In this document: positions 1 to 8,475 of the stretch, piece after piece
Layout of the letters: each line of letters opens with the position of its first letter
Position numbering within the stretch: position 1 is the stretch's first letter
Assembly: GCA_036821825.1 (NCBI GenBank)
Contig: DAISIV010000018.1
Span: forward strand, 1 to 64,000
DNA length: 64,000 bases
From: CAITZA01 sp937915285
GTDB taxonomy: Bacteria > Desulfobacterota > Desulfomonilia > Desulfomonilales > Desulfomonilaceae
Reading direction: 5' to 3'
The notes under the pieces: generated by a model
Told to the model about the DNA's origin: nothing
The model's database searches: none
What the model saw: only the letters and a program-made list of their open reading frames with translations
Position numbers and translations under genes: made by a program

Positions 1-2141
1 GTCGCAGCGTCATTAAAGAATTTCTGGGAAATTGTCAGATCACCCCATTTTGAAGGTTCGAGAGGCGCCTTTTCGTTGAATGGGTCGTTGGTCCTGTATT
101 GTGATCCAATATAATGGAAAGCAATTGTACCGGAAAACCCCCACTCCCTGTTATCATAGGAAACTGAGAGATTGGCCATATCGGCTGGGTTTTGCCAGAT
201 CCACTTATCTTCAGTGTTTTGCAGTGGCAAATCTTGGATGTAATTTGACCGAACAATTACTTTCTGCCTAGTGTAGTTTCCTTTCAGCATCCATCGTGGA
301 GTAATTCTGACCATGCTTTCGAGTTCGAGTCCAAAATGAGCTACATTATAGACATTCATGTTATAACCATTGCCATTGATGTCTGAACCAAAAAGTATTT
401 CAGAATCCATGTCCTGGTCATAGTATGTAGCGTTGAAATAGATATTCCTGGTAAACCAGTGCCGCAATCCCCATTCATTCAACGTCCCCTCTTCAGGATT
501 TAACGGCCAGAAAGGCGGATTAAAAGATCCCGAGAATCCATAATTGATCATGTCATCAAAATTTGGAAACCTGTAGAATCTGGAGTGCTTGTAATAGATG
601 TTCGAGCCCAGTTCCCTGTCATAAATGAATCCAAGGCTCCACTGCGAAGCGCTTTTGTTGTTTTGAAGGCTTTGTTGCGCATTAGTAACTGTCCTCGAGC
701 CATCGTTGGCATATAAGTTTCTAAAATCATAAGATTCTACCCTATAGCCAAGACCCAGGATGAGTCTGTCCCAGAAACGCGTGCTATTGATCACATAGTA
801 ACTGGTTGTGTCACGATAACCTGATTGATATCCTGCATGATCCCAAGTAATCATACCCCAAACACCCACGTTCGTACGAGTCTCTCTCTTGAATCTTCCA
901 TCATAAATGTCAGTGCCCAAGGTAATATCATTTTTGAAAAAAGAGTATTCATCATTCCTGGAATAAATGAATGATAGGCCTAAATCATCCCATCTCTGAT
1001 CAGAGGGTCCCCAGCTAGCGTAGGCAAGAATTCTCCGGTCGTAGGTTCTGGCGCTACCTATACTTTCGAGGCGTCCCAATCGACCGCCTTCATAAAGCAA
1101 TTTTGCTATGGTAACAGTGTCGTGTCTCTCGTCAGGCCCATCATCGTAGTAGGGACTTGTTATATTCCTCAAATCCCTGCGCTCCCACCTGGCTTGGTCT
1201 ATGTAGTTTATAGATGCCACCCGCTGATCGGATTTGGTGGTCAGTATGTCAAAGGTAAGCGATGAATTGATTTTCCAGTTAAAGTTACCCGTGAAGTTGG
1301 AGAGCGTCCATGGCCCGGGTCTTGTCAGGGGCTCATTGTCAATACCGTTCCCCTCGTAAATTCTCCAGCCCTCCTGGTAATAACGGCCCATAAAAACACC
1401 GGCTGCTATGGAGTCCTTAACCACATTGATGCCCGCCCATTCACGGTCGGTATGCCATGATCCTGCCTCAGCCCCAAAATACGATCCGGGATTAAGTCGC
1501 GGGTTCTTTAGGATCACATTTATTGCCCCGCCGATTGCGTTATTGCCAAACTGAATGGTGGCGTCACCTCGCAATATCTCGATTCTCTCTATGGATTCGG
1601 GAAACAGGAAATTGGTATTCACTTCTGTGCGTGGAATGTTCAGACTTCTGCCATTCACCAAAAAGGCCACCCTGTTCTGTGGTTCGTTAGAAAAACCCCT
1701 GAGCACAACCGTCGAGTCGATTGGTGATCCGGAATAGCCCGAAGTCCACAACCCGGTCTGTCCGCCCAGCATTTCGGTTACTGTCGAGTTTCCCAGACTG
1801 CCTATCCCACGGTTGTCTATGACGCTTACGGCTGACGGAATCGTAGCTATGTTGGCAATCCCTCTAGTGGCTGATACCACTTCGGATGTTGTGGGAGCGA
1901 AATCAGAGAAAGGTTGTCCTGAGGGTATGGGTTGATCGTATCCGAAACCCTCTCCCGTGTTGGACCTCGCAGTTGAACCGGTGGAAGATCTTGGAGCTTC
2001 TATCTCGACCCTGGGCAGTTGGTCAGATGAAGCAGGCGTCGACTCCTGGGCGTAAGACACTGCCCCTATCGACATTGAGAATGCCACCAGAAACCATATT
2101 GCATTCAAATGGAATTTACGCCTGTTTACTGTAGACTTCAT
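1..2141 (-). CDS. TonB-dependent outer-membrane receptor, BtuB-like (3' end beyond window)
   Basis: The reading frame is open from an ATG at 2141 (AGGTGA a few bases upstream) to the left edge, giving at least 713 residues with no stop, so the C-terminus is missing. Residues 1-31 form a signal peptide ending in SYA before QE. A plug domain follows at roughly 95-210 (TIPSAVSVID, VVLRGF, IERIEILRG, NAIGGAINVI are typical plug motifs), then aromatic-rich alternating segments of an outer-membrane beta-barrel. Such receptors import scarce ligands across the outer membrane using TonB energy. The upstream cobalamin riboswitch on the same strand points to a cobalamin or other corrinoid ligand; this is inference, because the barrel alone does not reveal the substrate. 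It starts 58 bp after the small secreted protein gene, so the two are probably cotranscribed. Confidence 0.9.
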   Translation of the reverse strand, partial: MKSTVNRRKFHLNAIWFLVAFSMSIGAVSYAQESTPASSDQLPRVEIEAPRSSTGSTARSNTGEGFGYDQPIPSGQPFSDFAPTTSEVVSATRGIANIATIPSAVSVIDNRGIGSLGNSTVTEMLGGQTGLWTSGYSGSPIDSTVVLRGFSNEPQNRVAFLVNGRSLNIPRTEVNTNFLFPESIERIEILRGDATIQFGNNAIGGAINVILKNPRLNPGSYFGAEAGSWHTDREWAGINVVKDSIAAGVFMGRYYQEGWRIYEGNGIDNEPLTRPGPWTLSNFTGNFNWKINSSLTFDILTTKSDQRVASINYIDQARWERRDLRNITSPYYDDGPDERHDTVTIAKLLYEGGRLGRLESIGSARTYDRRILAYASWGPSDQRWDDLGLSFIYSRNDEYSFFKNDITLGTDIYDGRFKRETRTNVGVWGMITWDHAGYQSGYRDTTSYYVINSTRFWDRLILGLGYRVESYDFRNLYANDGSRTVTNAQQSLQNNKSASQWSLGFIYDRELGSNIYYKHSRFYRFPNFDDMINYGFSGSFNPPFWPLNPEEGTLNEWGLRHWFTRNIYFNATYYDQDMDSEILFGSDINGNGYNMNVYNVAHFGLELESMVRITPRWMLKGNYTRQKVIVRSNYIQDLPLQNTEDKWIWQNPADMANLSVSYDNREWGFSGTIAFHYIGSQYRTNDPFNEKAPLEPSKWGDLTISQKFFNDAA

Positions 2142-2199
2142 GAATTTCACCTGGCTAACCTTCGTTTAGGAAAATTGGAAATGATGTCGCTCACTCTAG

Positions 2200-2886
2200 T
2201 CATCTCGAAGAAGTCTGCGACGAATTCGAATCATTCCTGAAAAGGTCTCCCGTGAAACGTCCCTGCCGGACCAGGGTTGCCGGTAGATTCCACAATCCGC
2301 TCAAGAGATTGTCTGATTCTTTTGGAGGAAACTCATATTCCTTCACCACCTGAGGCGGTAGATTGGGGCCACAGTTGTTTTGAGCATTGGACCTGGGGCG
2401 GGGCCCGAGATAAGGGGATGGAGGACCGCATCCAACAGGAACTGGAGCGCATGAGGCGTTAGTCGGAAGCGCTTGCGATTGCGCCGGTGGAGCGCAAACG
2501 GGTCCACGGGCTACAGGATGACAATCGGTCTTTTTCCCGAGCGGTATGACTGTCTCCACAAGCTTGAACGGCGCAGCTATCGTGGCTTTGATAAGACCCA
2601 CCGCATAAAATGCAACAGCCCGGATTGGACCAGGCTCGACGTAGGTTACCGGAACAAGTTTGTCTTCTCCTGACGAGTGATAATTCCCACTTGGATACCC
2701 ATGGGACTGTCTGACTGTGTTCATGGTGTTAACCGAAGGAAATTGCCCTGGCATTGGGTAACTACATGTGTTGGGAACAGGACCGCGGACCAGATCCGTA
2801 CTGTCTCCGGCATGAGACATGATGGTGAGGCATGATATCGCCAGACACACAATTGCCAACATATAAACGTTCACAAAACGGGACAT
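2200..2886 (-). CDS. Secreted Pro/Cys-rich hypothetical protein in the riboswitch operon
   Basis: I do not recognise a family. The start is placed at the ATG at 2886 because GAGGAG lies eight bases upstream; a longer frame begins at 2934. The 228-residue product has a clear signal peptide (residues 1-26, cleavage after SHA), a hydrophobic amphipathic stretch near the middle (FYAVGLIKATIAAPFKLVE) and a proline-, asparagine- and cysteine-rich second half with six cysteines in short motifs such as VPVGCGPPSP. There is no lipobox. It lies between a cobalamin riboswitch and a TonB-dependent receptor on the same strand, so it is probably exported and could assist corrinoid uptake, but that role rests on context only. 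Confidence 0.65.
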   Translation of the reverse strand: MSRFVNVYMLAIVCLAISCLTIMSHAGDSTDLVRGPVPNTCSYPMPGQFPSVNTMNTVRQSHGYPSGNYHSSGEDKLVPVTYVEPGPIRAVAFYAVGLIKATIAAPFKLVETVIPLGKKTDCHPVARGPVCAPPAQSQALPTNASCAPVPVGCGPPSPYLGPRPRSNAQNNCGPNLPPQVVKEYEFPPKESDNLLSGLWNLPATLVRQGRFTGDLFRNDSNSSQTSSR

Positions 2887-3192
2887 GCAAGACTCCTCAC
2901 ATGAAGCAAGATGCTGATTAAAGCTGTTAAGCATTTACAAACGTTATTTAAATTACACTGGTATCTCCTGACGGACCAGCGCCCGAAACAGGGCAAACCT
3001 CTACTGCCTGACTTGACCAGATGATTGTGGTGTCCGCAAAACTGATCTTGACGTAACCGCGGTTGTGAATTAATGGAAGGAAACGGAAGCTGGCACAGTT
3101 TCCTTTTTACTCACTGGGTTGTTGGCGCAACCCTTTGAGTCCATCATCCCAGGTTATCGTCCTACAGACTTACAGGCTATACACATATAAAA
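2887..3192. other. Long leader between riboswitch terminator and first gene
   Basis: About 300 bases separate the riboswitch terminator from the first coding start on the minus strand. I find no convincing ORF or RNA gene here. The stretch carries one hairpin with a T run that reads as a terminator on the plus strand (separate entry). Confidence 0.4.
3077..3108 (+). terminator. Possible hairpin terminator (plus strand)
   Basis: AAGGAAAC at 3077-3084 pairs with GTTTCCTT at 3098-3105 across a 13-base loop and runs into five T residues (3104-3108). It has terminator form on the plus strand, although no plus-strand gene precedes it; on the minus strand it lies in the leader of the riboswitch operon and has no T run. 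Confidence 0.35.
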
Positions 3193-3226
3193 TAAAAAAC
3201 CCTCCTGGCAAAAACACAGGAGGGTC
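3193..3226 (-). terminator. Intrinsic terminator of the cobalamin riboswitch
   Basis: On the minus strand ACCCTCCTG (3225-3217) pairs perfectly with CAGGAGGGT (3207-3199) and is followed by a run of six T and an AT-rich tail. It lies about 45 bases downstream of the aptamer and before the first gene, which is the expected place for an expression platform that ends transcription when cobalamin is bound. Confidence 0.85.
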
Positions 3227-3254
3227 GCAAAGCTTACTCGTCGCCCTTCCCGCC

Positions 3255-3445
3255 CTCGCAGGATTCTTACAGGGATTCAAGTTGTCCGGATATTCTGACT
3301 TCCGTCTCTACCTAATTTCCACGCCTTCCCGGAGAATGGCCCTCCAGTGACATAATGTGGATTTCGTAAACGGTTACAGATGCGGGGCAGCGACGGATTT
3401 ACACCGTCTTTCCCAAACAGCTTGTTTTTAAGCACAAAATTGTGG
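3255..3445 (-). promoter_or_regulatory. Cobalamin (AdoCbl-type) riboswitch aptamer
   Basis: Read on the minus strand, the conserved core blocks occur in the right order: GGGAAAGACGGTG, AAATCCGTCGCTGCCCCGC, CTGTAAC, GTCACTGG, CCGGGAAGGCG and a degenerate B12 box GAAGTCAGAATATCC. This matches the cobalamin riboswitch family. A candidate promoter sits just upstream (TTGACA at 3479-3474, 18-base spacer, CATACT at 3455-3450), which would place the RNA start near 3443; if that is right, little 5' P1/P2 sequence remains, so the outer helix is uncertain. The controlled genes are the secreted protein and the TonB-dependent receptor. Confidence 0.92.
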
Positions 3446-3689
3446 ATTGAGTATGGCGAAAACTGACCTGATATGTCAAGGCATTTGTTGACAACCGATT
3501 GCTGAACCTTCTCTGGATAGCAACCCATTAACACAGCGACTAGAATTTTGCGTTTGTTGCCGTGCTATCAACCAATCAGAAATGTCATGAACCTGGTTAA
3601 AATAAATGGCTTCTCTGACGACGCTAATATGTTACCATTCTGCTTATGCGGGGTTCGCCCTCTCATGAAGTAAATCTTTAGAGGCGCAG

Positions 3690-5024
3690 ATGAGTCAATC
3701 TTACCTCCGAACAGATTTTAGCAATCCTGATTTCCCATATGCGGCTGGGGGATCGCTTTTAGACCACAGATCGAGATCTTCCGAGCATAACCCGTACGCC
3801 AATGCCCTTGCCCAGTTCGACAAGGCGGTCGCGCATTTGAACATCAAGCGCGGGGTGATCGAGATGCTCCGATGCCCGAAGAGAGAACTCTCAGTAAACT
3901 TCCCTGTCATGATGGATAATGGTGAGACCAGGATGTTCAGGGGTTACAGGGTTCACCACTCCATAGTCAAGGGGCCTACCAAGGGTGGAATCCGGTATTC
4001 AGCAAATGTTTCGCTGGATGAGGTTCGAGCTTTGGCAATGTGGATGACCTGGAAATGCGCCCTGATGAATCTTCCTTACGGTGGGGCCAAGGGAGGTGTG
4101 ATAGTAAACCCAAAAGAGTTGTCCCCAAGGGAGCTTGAGCGCCTGACCAGACGCTATGCTACAGAAATAAGTGTTTTGATGGGCCCGGAAAGTGATATCC
4201 CTGCCCCGGATGTAGGAACAAACCCGCAGATCATGGCGTGGATCATGGACACATACTCCATGCACAGGGGGTTTTCCGTGCCTGCTGTTGTTACCGGAAA
4301 ACCCATAGAAATAGGCGGATCACTTGGCAGGACTGAAGCCACCGGTCGTGGGGTCGCTTTTTGCGTTTCTGAGGCTCTTAAACTCAAGGGCATAAATCCC
4401 GCTGGAGCCAAGGTGGCTGTTCAGGGCTTTGGAAATGTCGGTTCAGTGGCAGCGCGGCTGACTCATGACATGGGGATGAAAATTGTTGGGGTGACTGGAT
4501 CCAGAGGCGGGATACATTCACCGGCCGGACTCGATCCCTGGGCTATTTCCGGACATATTGAAAGAGGATGCTGCATCACAACATTTCCCCAGGCAGACTC
4601 AATCACCAATGAGGAATTACTTGAACTGGATTGCGACGTCCTAATTCTCGCTGCTGTTGAGAATCAAATTACGGAATCCAATGCGAACCAAATTAAGGCA
4701 AAAATAATCGCTGAAGGCGCCAACGGCCCAATCACCACCGACGCTGATGAAATACTTATAGGCTCAGGCATTTTCATAATCCCTGACATTCTGTGCAACG
4801 CCGGCGGAGTGACTGTGAGTTATCTGGAATGGGTTCAGGACCTTCAGTCATTCTTTTGGCCGGCCGATGAAATAAACTCCAAACTCCAGTATCTCATGCG
4901 CTTGGCCTTTGAAAATGTACTGGAATGTTCAGGCAAGTTTAATGTTGCAATGAGGGAGGCTGCACAGATACTGGCTATTCAGAGGATTTCCGACGCCATA
5001 ATGCTTAGAGGCATATACCCATAA
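3690..5024 (+). CDS. gdhA: Glu/Leu/Phe/Val dehydrogenase family, glutamate dehydrogenase
   Basis: A 444-residue enzyme of the usual length for the family, interconverting glutamate and 2-oxoglutarate plus ammonia with NAD(P). The N-terminal dimerisation/substrate domain contains the motif KGGIRYS and the catalytic lysine region LPYGGAKGGV (about 130-140), followed by PAPDVGTN. The Rossmann domain begins near residue 235 with VAVQGFGNVGSVAA. The ATG at 3690 is preceded by AGAGGCG. It is a single gene facing right, with its upstream region shared back to back with the cobalamin riboswitch. Cofactor preference and direction (assimilatory or catabolic) cannot be read from sequence by eye. An amino-acid dehydrogenase of another specificity is possible but less likely. 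Confidence 0.9.
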   Translation: MSQSYLRTDFSNPDFPYAAGGSLLDHRSRSSEHNPYANALAQFDKAVAHLNIKRGVIEMLRCPKRELSVNFPVMMDNGETRMFRGYRVHHSIVKGPTKGGIRYSANVSLDEVRALAMWMTWKCALMNLPYGGAKGGVIVNPKELSPRELERLTRRYATEISVLMGPESDIPAPDVGTNPQIMAWIMDTYSMHRGFSVPAVVTGKPIEIGGSLGRTEATGRGVAFCVSEALKLKGINPAGAKVAVQGFGNVGSVAARLTHDMGMKIVGVTGSRGGIHSPAGLDPWAISGHIERGCCITTFPQADSITNEELLELDCDVLILAAVENQITESNANQIKAKIIAEGANGPITTDADEILIGSGIFIIPDILCNAGGVTVSYLEWVQDLQSFFWPADEINSKLQYLMRLAFENVLECSGKFNVAMREAAQILAIQRISDAIMLRGIYP

Positions 5025-5067
5025 AAACAGGTATATGATCAATCCTCATCTGGATCAATTGGTAGGA

Positions 5068-6306
5068 CTAACGAAGGTTGGACCTTGATTTTTTCCAACC
5101 CTCAAGATCTTCGATAATTGCTTTGCCTATTGAGTATTTATTGAACGGGACCGGTGTATCTCTAAGGCCACTCGACAGAAAGGTTGATATCGCTGCGGAA
5201 CAATCATTCCGAAGGATGTCATCTTCATTCAGGACTTTTATGTTTCTCGCTTTTATACTTTCAGCGCGCAGTTCCTGCTCCCCTCCACCATGACTCTCAG
5301 GGACTATTATTGCCTTTGAACCGGTAAGCAGCAGTTCGTTGACCGTATTGTAACCGGCCCTTGAAATTACCAGTTCAGAATGGTTGAACAGATCAACAAG
5401 ATCCGGGAGAAAGCTTATGAAACGCACGTGTTTGCACAACTCGTGCGACCTGAGAGCAGCTACCGCTGACTTGTCAAGGTATGTATCCAGAATCATGACT
5501 ATTTTGTAAACATCATAGTCGAGTATTTTATTGAGGGCCTCAATAGTACTGATGGACAAGTCTAGTACTTTGTGATTCCTGCCTAATGATATTACAATTA
5601 GTTTTTTATCCGGAAGTCCAAATCTGTCTAGTGTGTCGGCCCTTGATGGAAGATCTTCATAGATTTTGTTGGTTATCTTGCCCAGGTATTTAATCTTGTT
5701 TTCAAGTTCTGGATCATCACCCAGGAATGATTTGTTGATGTCTATGACCTCCCTGTCTTCCAACACATACATGAAATCGTAGAGGGCCCCAATGTTGATG
5801 GATTCTGACCTGTGTCTGGGATTCTGATAGGGAATCCTCAGCAATGGTATCCATTTCATTATTCCGCGGCACACATGAACCAGCGGAAAGTCGACCGGTC
5901 CCCCTTTACGCATCCATTTCTTCATCAGAAGCGGGATGAGTTCGCTCATCTGTCCTGTCATGTTGTGTTCAACGATCAGGGCGTCGGGCTGAAGAAAATC
6001 GAAACTCGCCATGATCAGGCGTTGCCGGAAATCAAACACCGCTTCAAGATCAAAACCGGTAAGATATCTGGAATGCAAACTGTTATGGCTGTTGTCGATG
6101 TCTATCTTGACAGAGGGTAGCTTTATGACTTCGATATCTTCCTTGAAAAAGACCTGAGGAACCGAGGTTCCTGAAATAACAAGGAAATCAATATCAGGAC
6201 GCCACTTTTTGATCCCTGAGATCACTGCCGCTGTTCTAAAAGCGTGACCCACGCCTATAGAGTTATGGGTATAAACTAGGATTCTTTTTATTGAATCTTG
6301 TCCCAT
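5068..6306 (-). CDS. Predicted glycosyltransferase, GT28/MurG-like fold (COG4671 type)
   Basis: The 412-residue product starts with a nucleotide-sugar transferase N-terminal motif (ILVYTHNSIGVGHAFR, where the GVGH loop resembles the MurG glycine-rich loop), and its C-terminal half carries the family signature SRAGYNTVNELL followed by VPESHGGGEQELRA, the donor-binding region of family 28 glycosyltransferases. The best start is the ATG at 6306 (AAGG just upstream); the frame extends to a TTG at 6369. The acceptor is unknown. It lies 103 bases downstream of the peptide transporter genes on the same strand but appears functionally unrelated. There are no membrane segments, so a peripheral cytoplasmic enzyme is likely. 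Confidence 0.75.
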   Translation of the reverse strand: MGQDSIKRILVYTHNSIGVGHAFRTAAVISGIKKWRPDIDFLVISGTSVPQVFFKEDIEVIKLPSVKIDIDNSHNSLHSRYLTGFDLEAVFDFRQRLIMASFDFLQPDALIVEHNMTGQMSELIPLLMKKWMRKGGPVDFPLVHVCRGIMKWIPLLRIPYQNPRHRSESINIGALYDFMYVLEDREVIDINKSFLGDDPELENKIKYLGKITNKIYEDLPSRADTLDRFGLPDKKLIVISLGRNHKVLDLSISTIEALNKILDYDVYKIVMILDTYLDKSAVAALRSHELCKHVRFISFLPDLVDLFNHSELVISRAGYNTVNELLLTGSKAIIVPESHGGGEQELRAESIKARNIKVLNEDDILRNDCSAAISTFLSSGLRDTPVPFNKYSIGKAIIEDLEGWKKSRSNLR

Positions 6307-6408
6307 CAACACCTTGCCCTGCAGGATTATTTGCCTTCCGGATTCAGGGATATCCCCTGAAAAACGCAAAACGTGTCACATTATAGCGCATAAAGTAATC
6401 CAAGACCA

Positions 6409-7443
6409 TCATATAGCGCAGCCAAACGCGTCACATCCGTTGAGATTAAGCGTTTCAGCAAAATGACAGGCAACGACGTGGTCAGGCCCTATCTCCCGTA
6501 GCTGGGGCTCCGCTGTGGAGCATATTCCCTGCGCATATGAGCAACGAGGATGGAACGAACATCCGGAAGGGGGATTTATAGGGTCTGCGGTTTCACCCTT
6601 GAGAATGATTTTACGGCTGACGACTTCGGACCTGACACTTGGAACATTCGACATCAGGGCTTCAGTATAAGGGTGGCGGGGTCTGGAAAAAAGGTTTTCA
6701 GCCGGCGCATATTCCACGACCTTTCCCACATACATCAGAACAATTCTTTTGCTTAGATGCCGTATTAAACCCAGGTCATGTGAAATAAACAGAAAGGCCA
6801 GCCCCATCTGATGCTGGATTTCCAAGGCCAGATTTACAATCTGGGCCTGTACCGAAACGTCAAGGGCGGACGTAGGTTCATCTGCCACCAACAGGCGCGG
6901 ATAAAGACCCATTGCGCGTGCCACGCAAATCCTCTGGCGCTGACCGCCCGAGAAAGCATGCGGATATCTGGTAAGATACTGGACCTTCAGCCCTACAAGC
7001 TCGATCAATTCCCTTACTCTACCTTCCAATGCAGCCCCCTTGGCTACTTTGTTGACTATTAGGGGCTCGGCCAGTATTTCCCTGACCGTCATTCTAGGGT
7101 TAAGTGAGGCAAACGGGTCCTGAAAGATCATTTGGATGTAGGGTCTCAGAGGCCTCATCTCTTTTGAACTCATGGTTGCAAGGTTGACTTTTTCGGAACC
7201 ATCGGGAGGTTGAAACCATATATCGCCACTTGTGGGGTGATAGGCGCCCATTATCATTCGACCGACAGTTGATTTTCCGCAGCCCGACTCACCCACCAAA
7301 CCCAGGGTCTCTCCGGACCTGATGGAGAAACTAACTCCGTCAACCGCCTTGACATATCCTACAACCTTTTTGAAAACACCCCTGTGAATGGGAAAATGTT
7401 TTTTAAGGTTTTTAACTTCTAAAAGCACGTCTGTTTGCGACAA
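6409..7443 (-). CDS. dppF: Peptide ABC transporter ATPase, DppF/OppF-like
   Basis: This is the second ATPase of a five-gene importer. The 344-residue protein has Walker A GESGCGKST (about 52-60), Q-loop QMIFQDP, signature FSGGQRQR, Walker B LLVADEPTSALD and H-loop FISHD. The C-terminal oligopeptide-transporter tail has the cysteine pattern CSFHPRC...C...C typical of OppD/OppF families, where it can hold an Fe-S cluster. It starts with TTG at 7443, preceded by GAGGAA at good spacing. It follows dppD by 9 bases and is the last transporter gene in the operon. Symbols reflect family position, not a proven substrate. Confidence 0.9.
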   Translation of the reverse strand: MSQTDVLLEVKNLKKHFPIHRGVFKKVVGYVKAVDGVSFSIRSGETLGLVGESGCGKSTVGRMIMGAYHPTSGDIWFQPPDGSEKVNLATMSSKEMRPLRPYIQMIFQDPFASLNPRMTVREILAEPLIVNKVAKGAALEGRVRELIELVGLKVQYLTRYPHAFSGGQRQRICVARAMGLYPRLLVADEPTSALDVSVQAQIVNLALEIQHQMGLAFLFISHDLGLIRHLSKRIVLMYVGKVVEYAPAENLFSRPRHPYTEALMSNVPSVRSEVVSRKIILKGETADPINPPSGCSFHPRCSYAQGICSTAEPQLREIGPDHVVACHFAETLNLNGCDAFGCAI

Positions 7444-7452
7444 ATCTATTCC

Positions 7453-8469
7453 TCACAGTTGGATGCACATACGCGGACAAGCCACGAAATGCCTCTGGGC
7501 TACCTTTGTCAATTCGTAGGGTTGATCCCGACAAACGGTGTTCCCACCACACTCGGTACATCTGCCGAAAAAGGGACAGCCCACTATGTAGCTCAGCGGA
7601 TCGGGAAGAGTGCCTTCAATGGTTGCCAGTTCCGTTCCTACAGGGGTGTCAATGCCCGGAACCGACCTGAGTAGGGCCTGGGTATATGGATGAAGCGGGT
7701 TTTCAAATATCTCGGAAACAGGAGCCTGCTCCATGACTCTGCCGAAATAAAGTACCAGTACATCGTCGCTTATATCAGAAATGACTCCCAGGTTGTGTGA
7801 TATGAAAATGATGGCCATCCCGAATTCCTCCTGTAAATCCTTGAGGAGAGCCAGGATTTGTGCCTGCACAGTGACATCCAGCGCTGTCGTGGGTTCGTCG
7901 GCAATCAGGAGCCGGGGATTGCAGATCAGCGCCATTGCAATCATTGCTCTCTGGCGCATTCCACCAGATAGTTGATGCGGATAGGCGTCAATTCGGTTTT
8001 CGGGTTGAGGTATCCCAACCTTGGTAAGCATTTCGATGGCCTGATTTCTTGCTTCAGCTTTTGAGAAGTCGGAGTGCAGCAACAAAGCTTCCATGATCTG
8101 GCTGCCAATCGTGTGAACTGGACTGAACGAGTTCATCGGTTCCTGAAAAATCATGGAAATCTCGCTTCCCCGTATGCTGCGAGCCAGGGAACTTTTTGCA
8201 TTGATCGATGCAAGGTCTAACGTTTGCGCTTCGTTGTCGCCTTTTTTCTCAAGCTCAAACCGAATACTGCCGTTAACGATCTGGCCTGGCGAGGGTACTA
8301 TGCGCAGTATTGATTGACCAATTACACTTTTACCACTGCCCGATTCACCGACTATTCCAAGTGTCTTTCCGTGTTCGACAGAAAAACTCACCCCATCGAC
8401 AGCACGAACAGTTCCCTCATCTATAAAGAAATGAACCTGAAGATCTTCAACTTGTAACAATGGCGCCAT
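7453..8469 (-). CDS. dppD: Peptide ABC transporter ATPase, DppD/OppD-like
   Basis: This 338-residue ATPase contains Walker A GESGSGKS, Q-loop SMIFQEP, signature LSGGMRQR, Walker B LLIADEPTTALD and H-loop FISHN (the usual aspartate after the histidine is asparagine). The C-terminal tail carries GCPFFGRCTEC, matching the oligo/dipeptide transporter C-terminal domain. The ATG at 8469 has GAGG nine bases upstream. It lies between the permease dppC (6-base gap) and the partner ATPase dppF, so it would pair with DppF as a heterodimer on the inner face of the membrane. Confidence 0.9.
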   Translation of the reverse strand: MAPLLQVEDLQVHFFIDEGTVRAVDGVSFSVEHGKTLGIVGESGSGKSVIGQSILRIVPSPGQIVNGSIRFELEKKGDNEAQTLDLASINAKSSLARSIRGSEISMIFQEPMNSFSPVHTIGSQIMEALLLHSDFSKAEARNQAIEMLTKVGIPQPENRIDAYPHQLSGGMRQRAMIAMALICNPRLLIADEPTTALDVTVQAQILALLKDLQEEFGMAIIFISHNLGVISDISDDVLVLYFGRVMEQAPVSEIFENPLHPYTQALLRSVPGIDTPVGTELATIEGTLPDPLSYIVGCPFFGRCTECGGNTVCRDQPYELTKVAQRHFVACPRMCIQL

Positions 8470-8475
8470 ATAAGG

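Noticed and set aside
6361..6430. Repeated motifs TATAGCGCA and CG(T/C)GTCACA between glycosyltransferase and dppF
   Set aside because: The copies are short and inexact, and partly coding; no element type fits.
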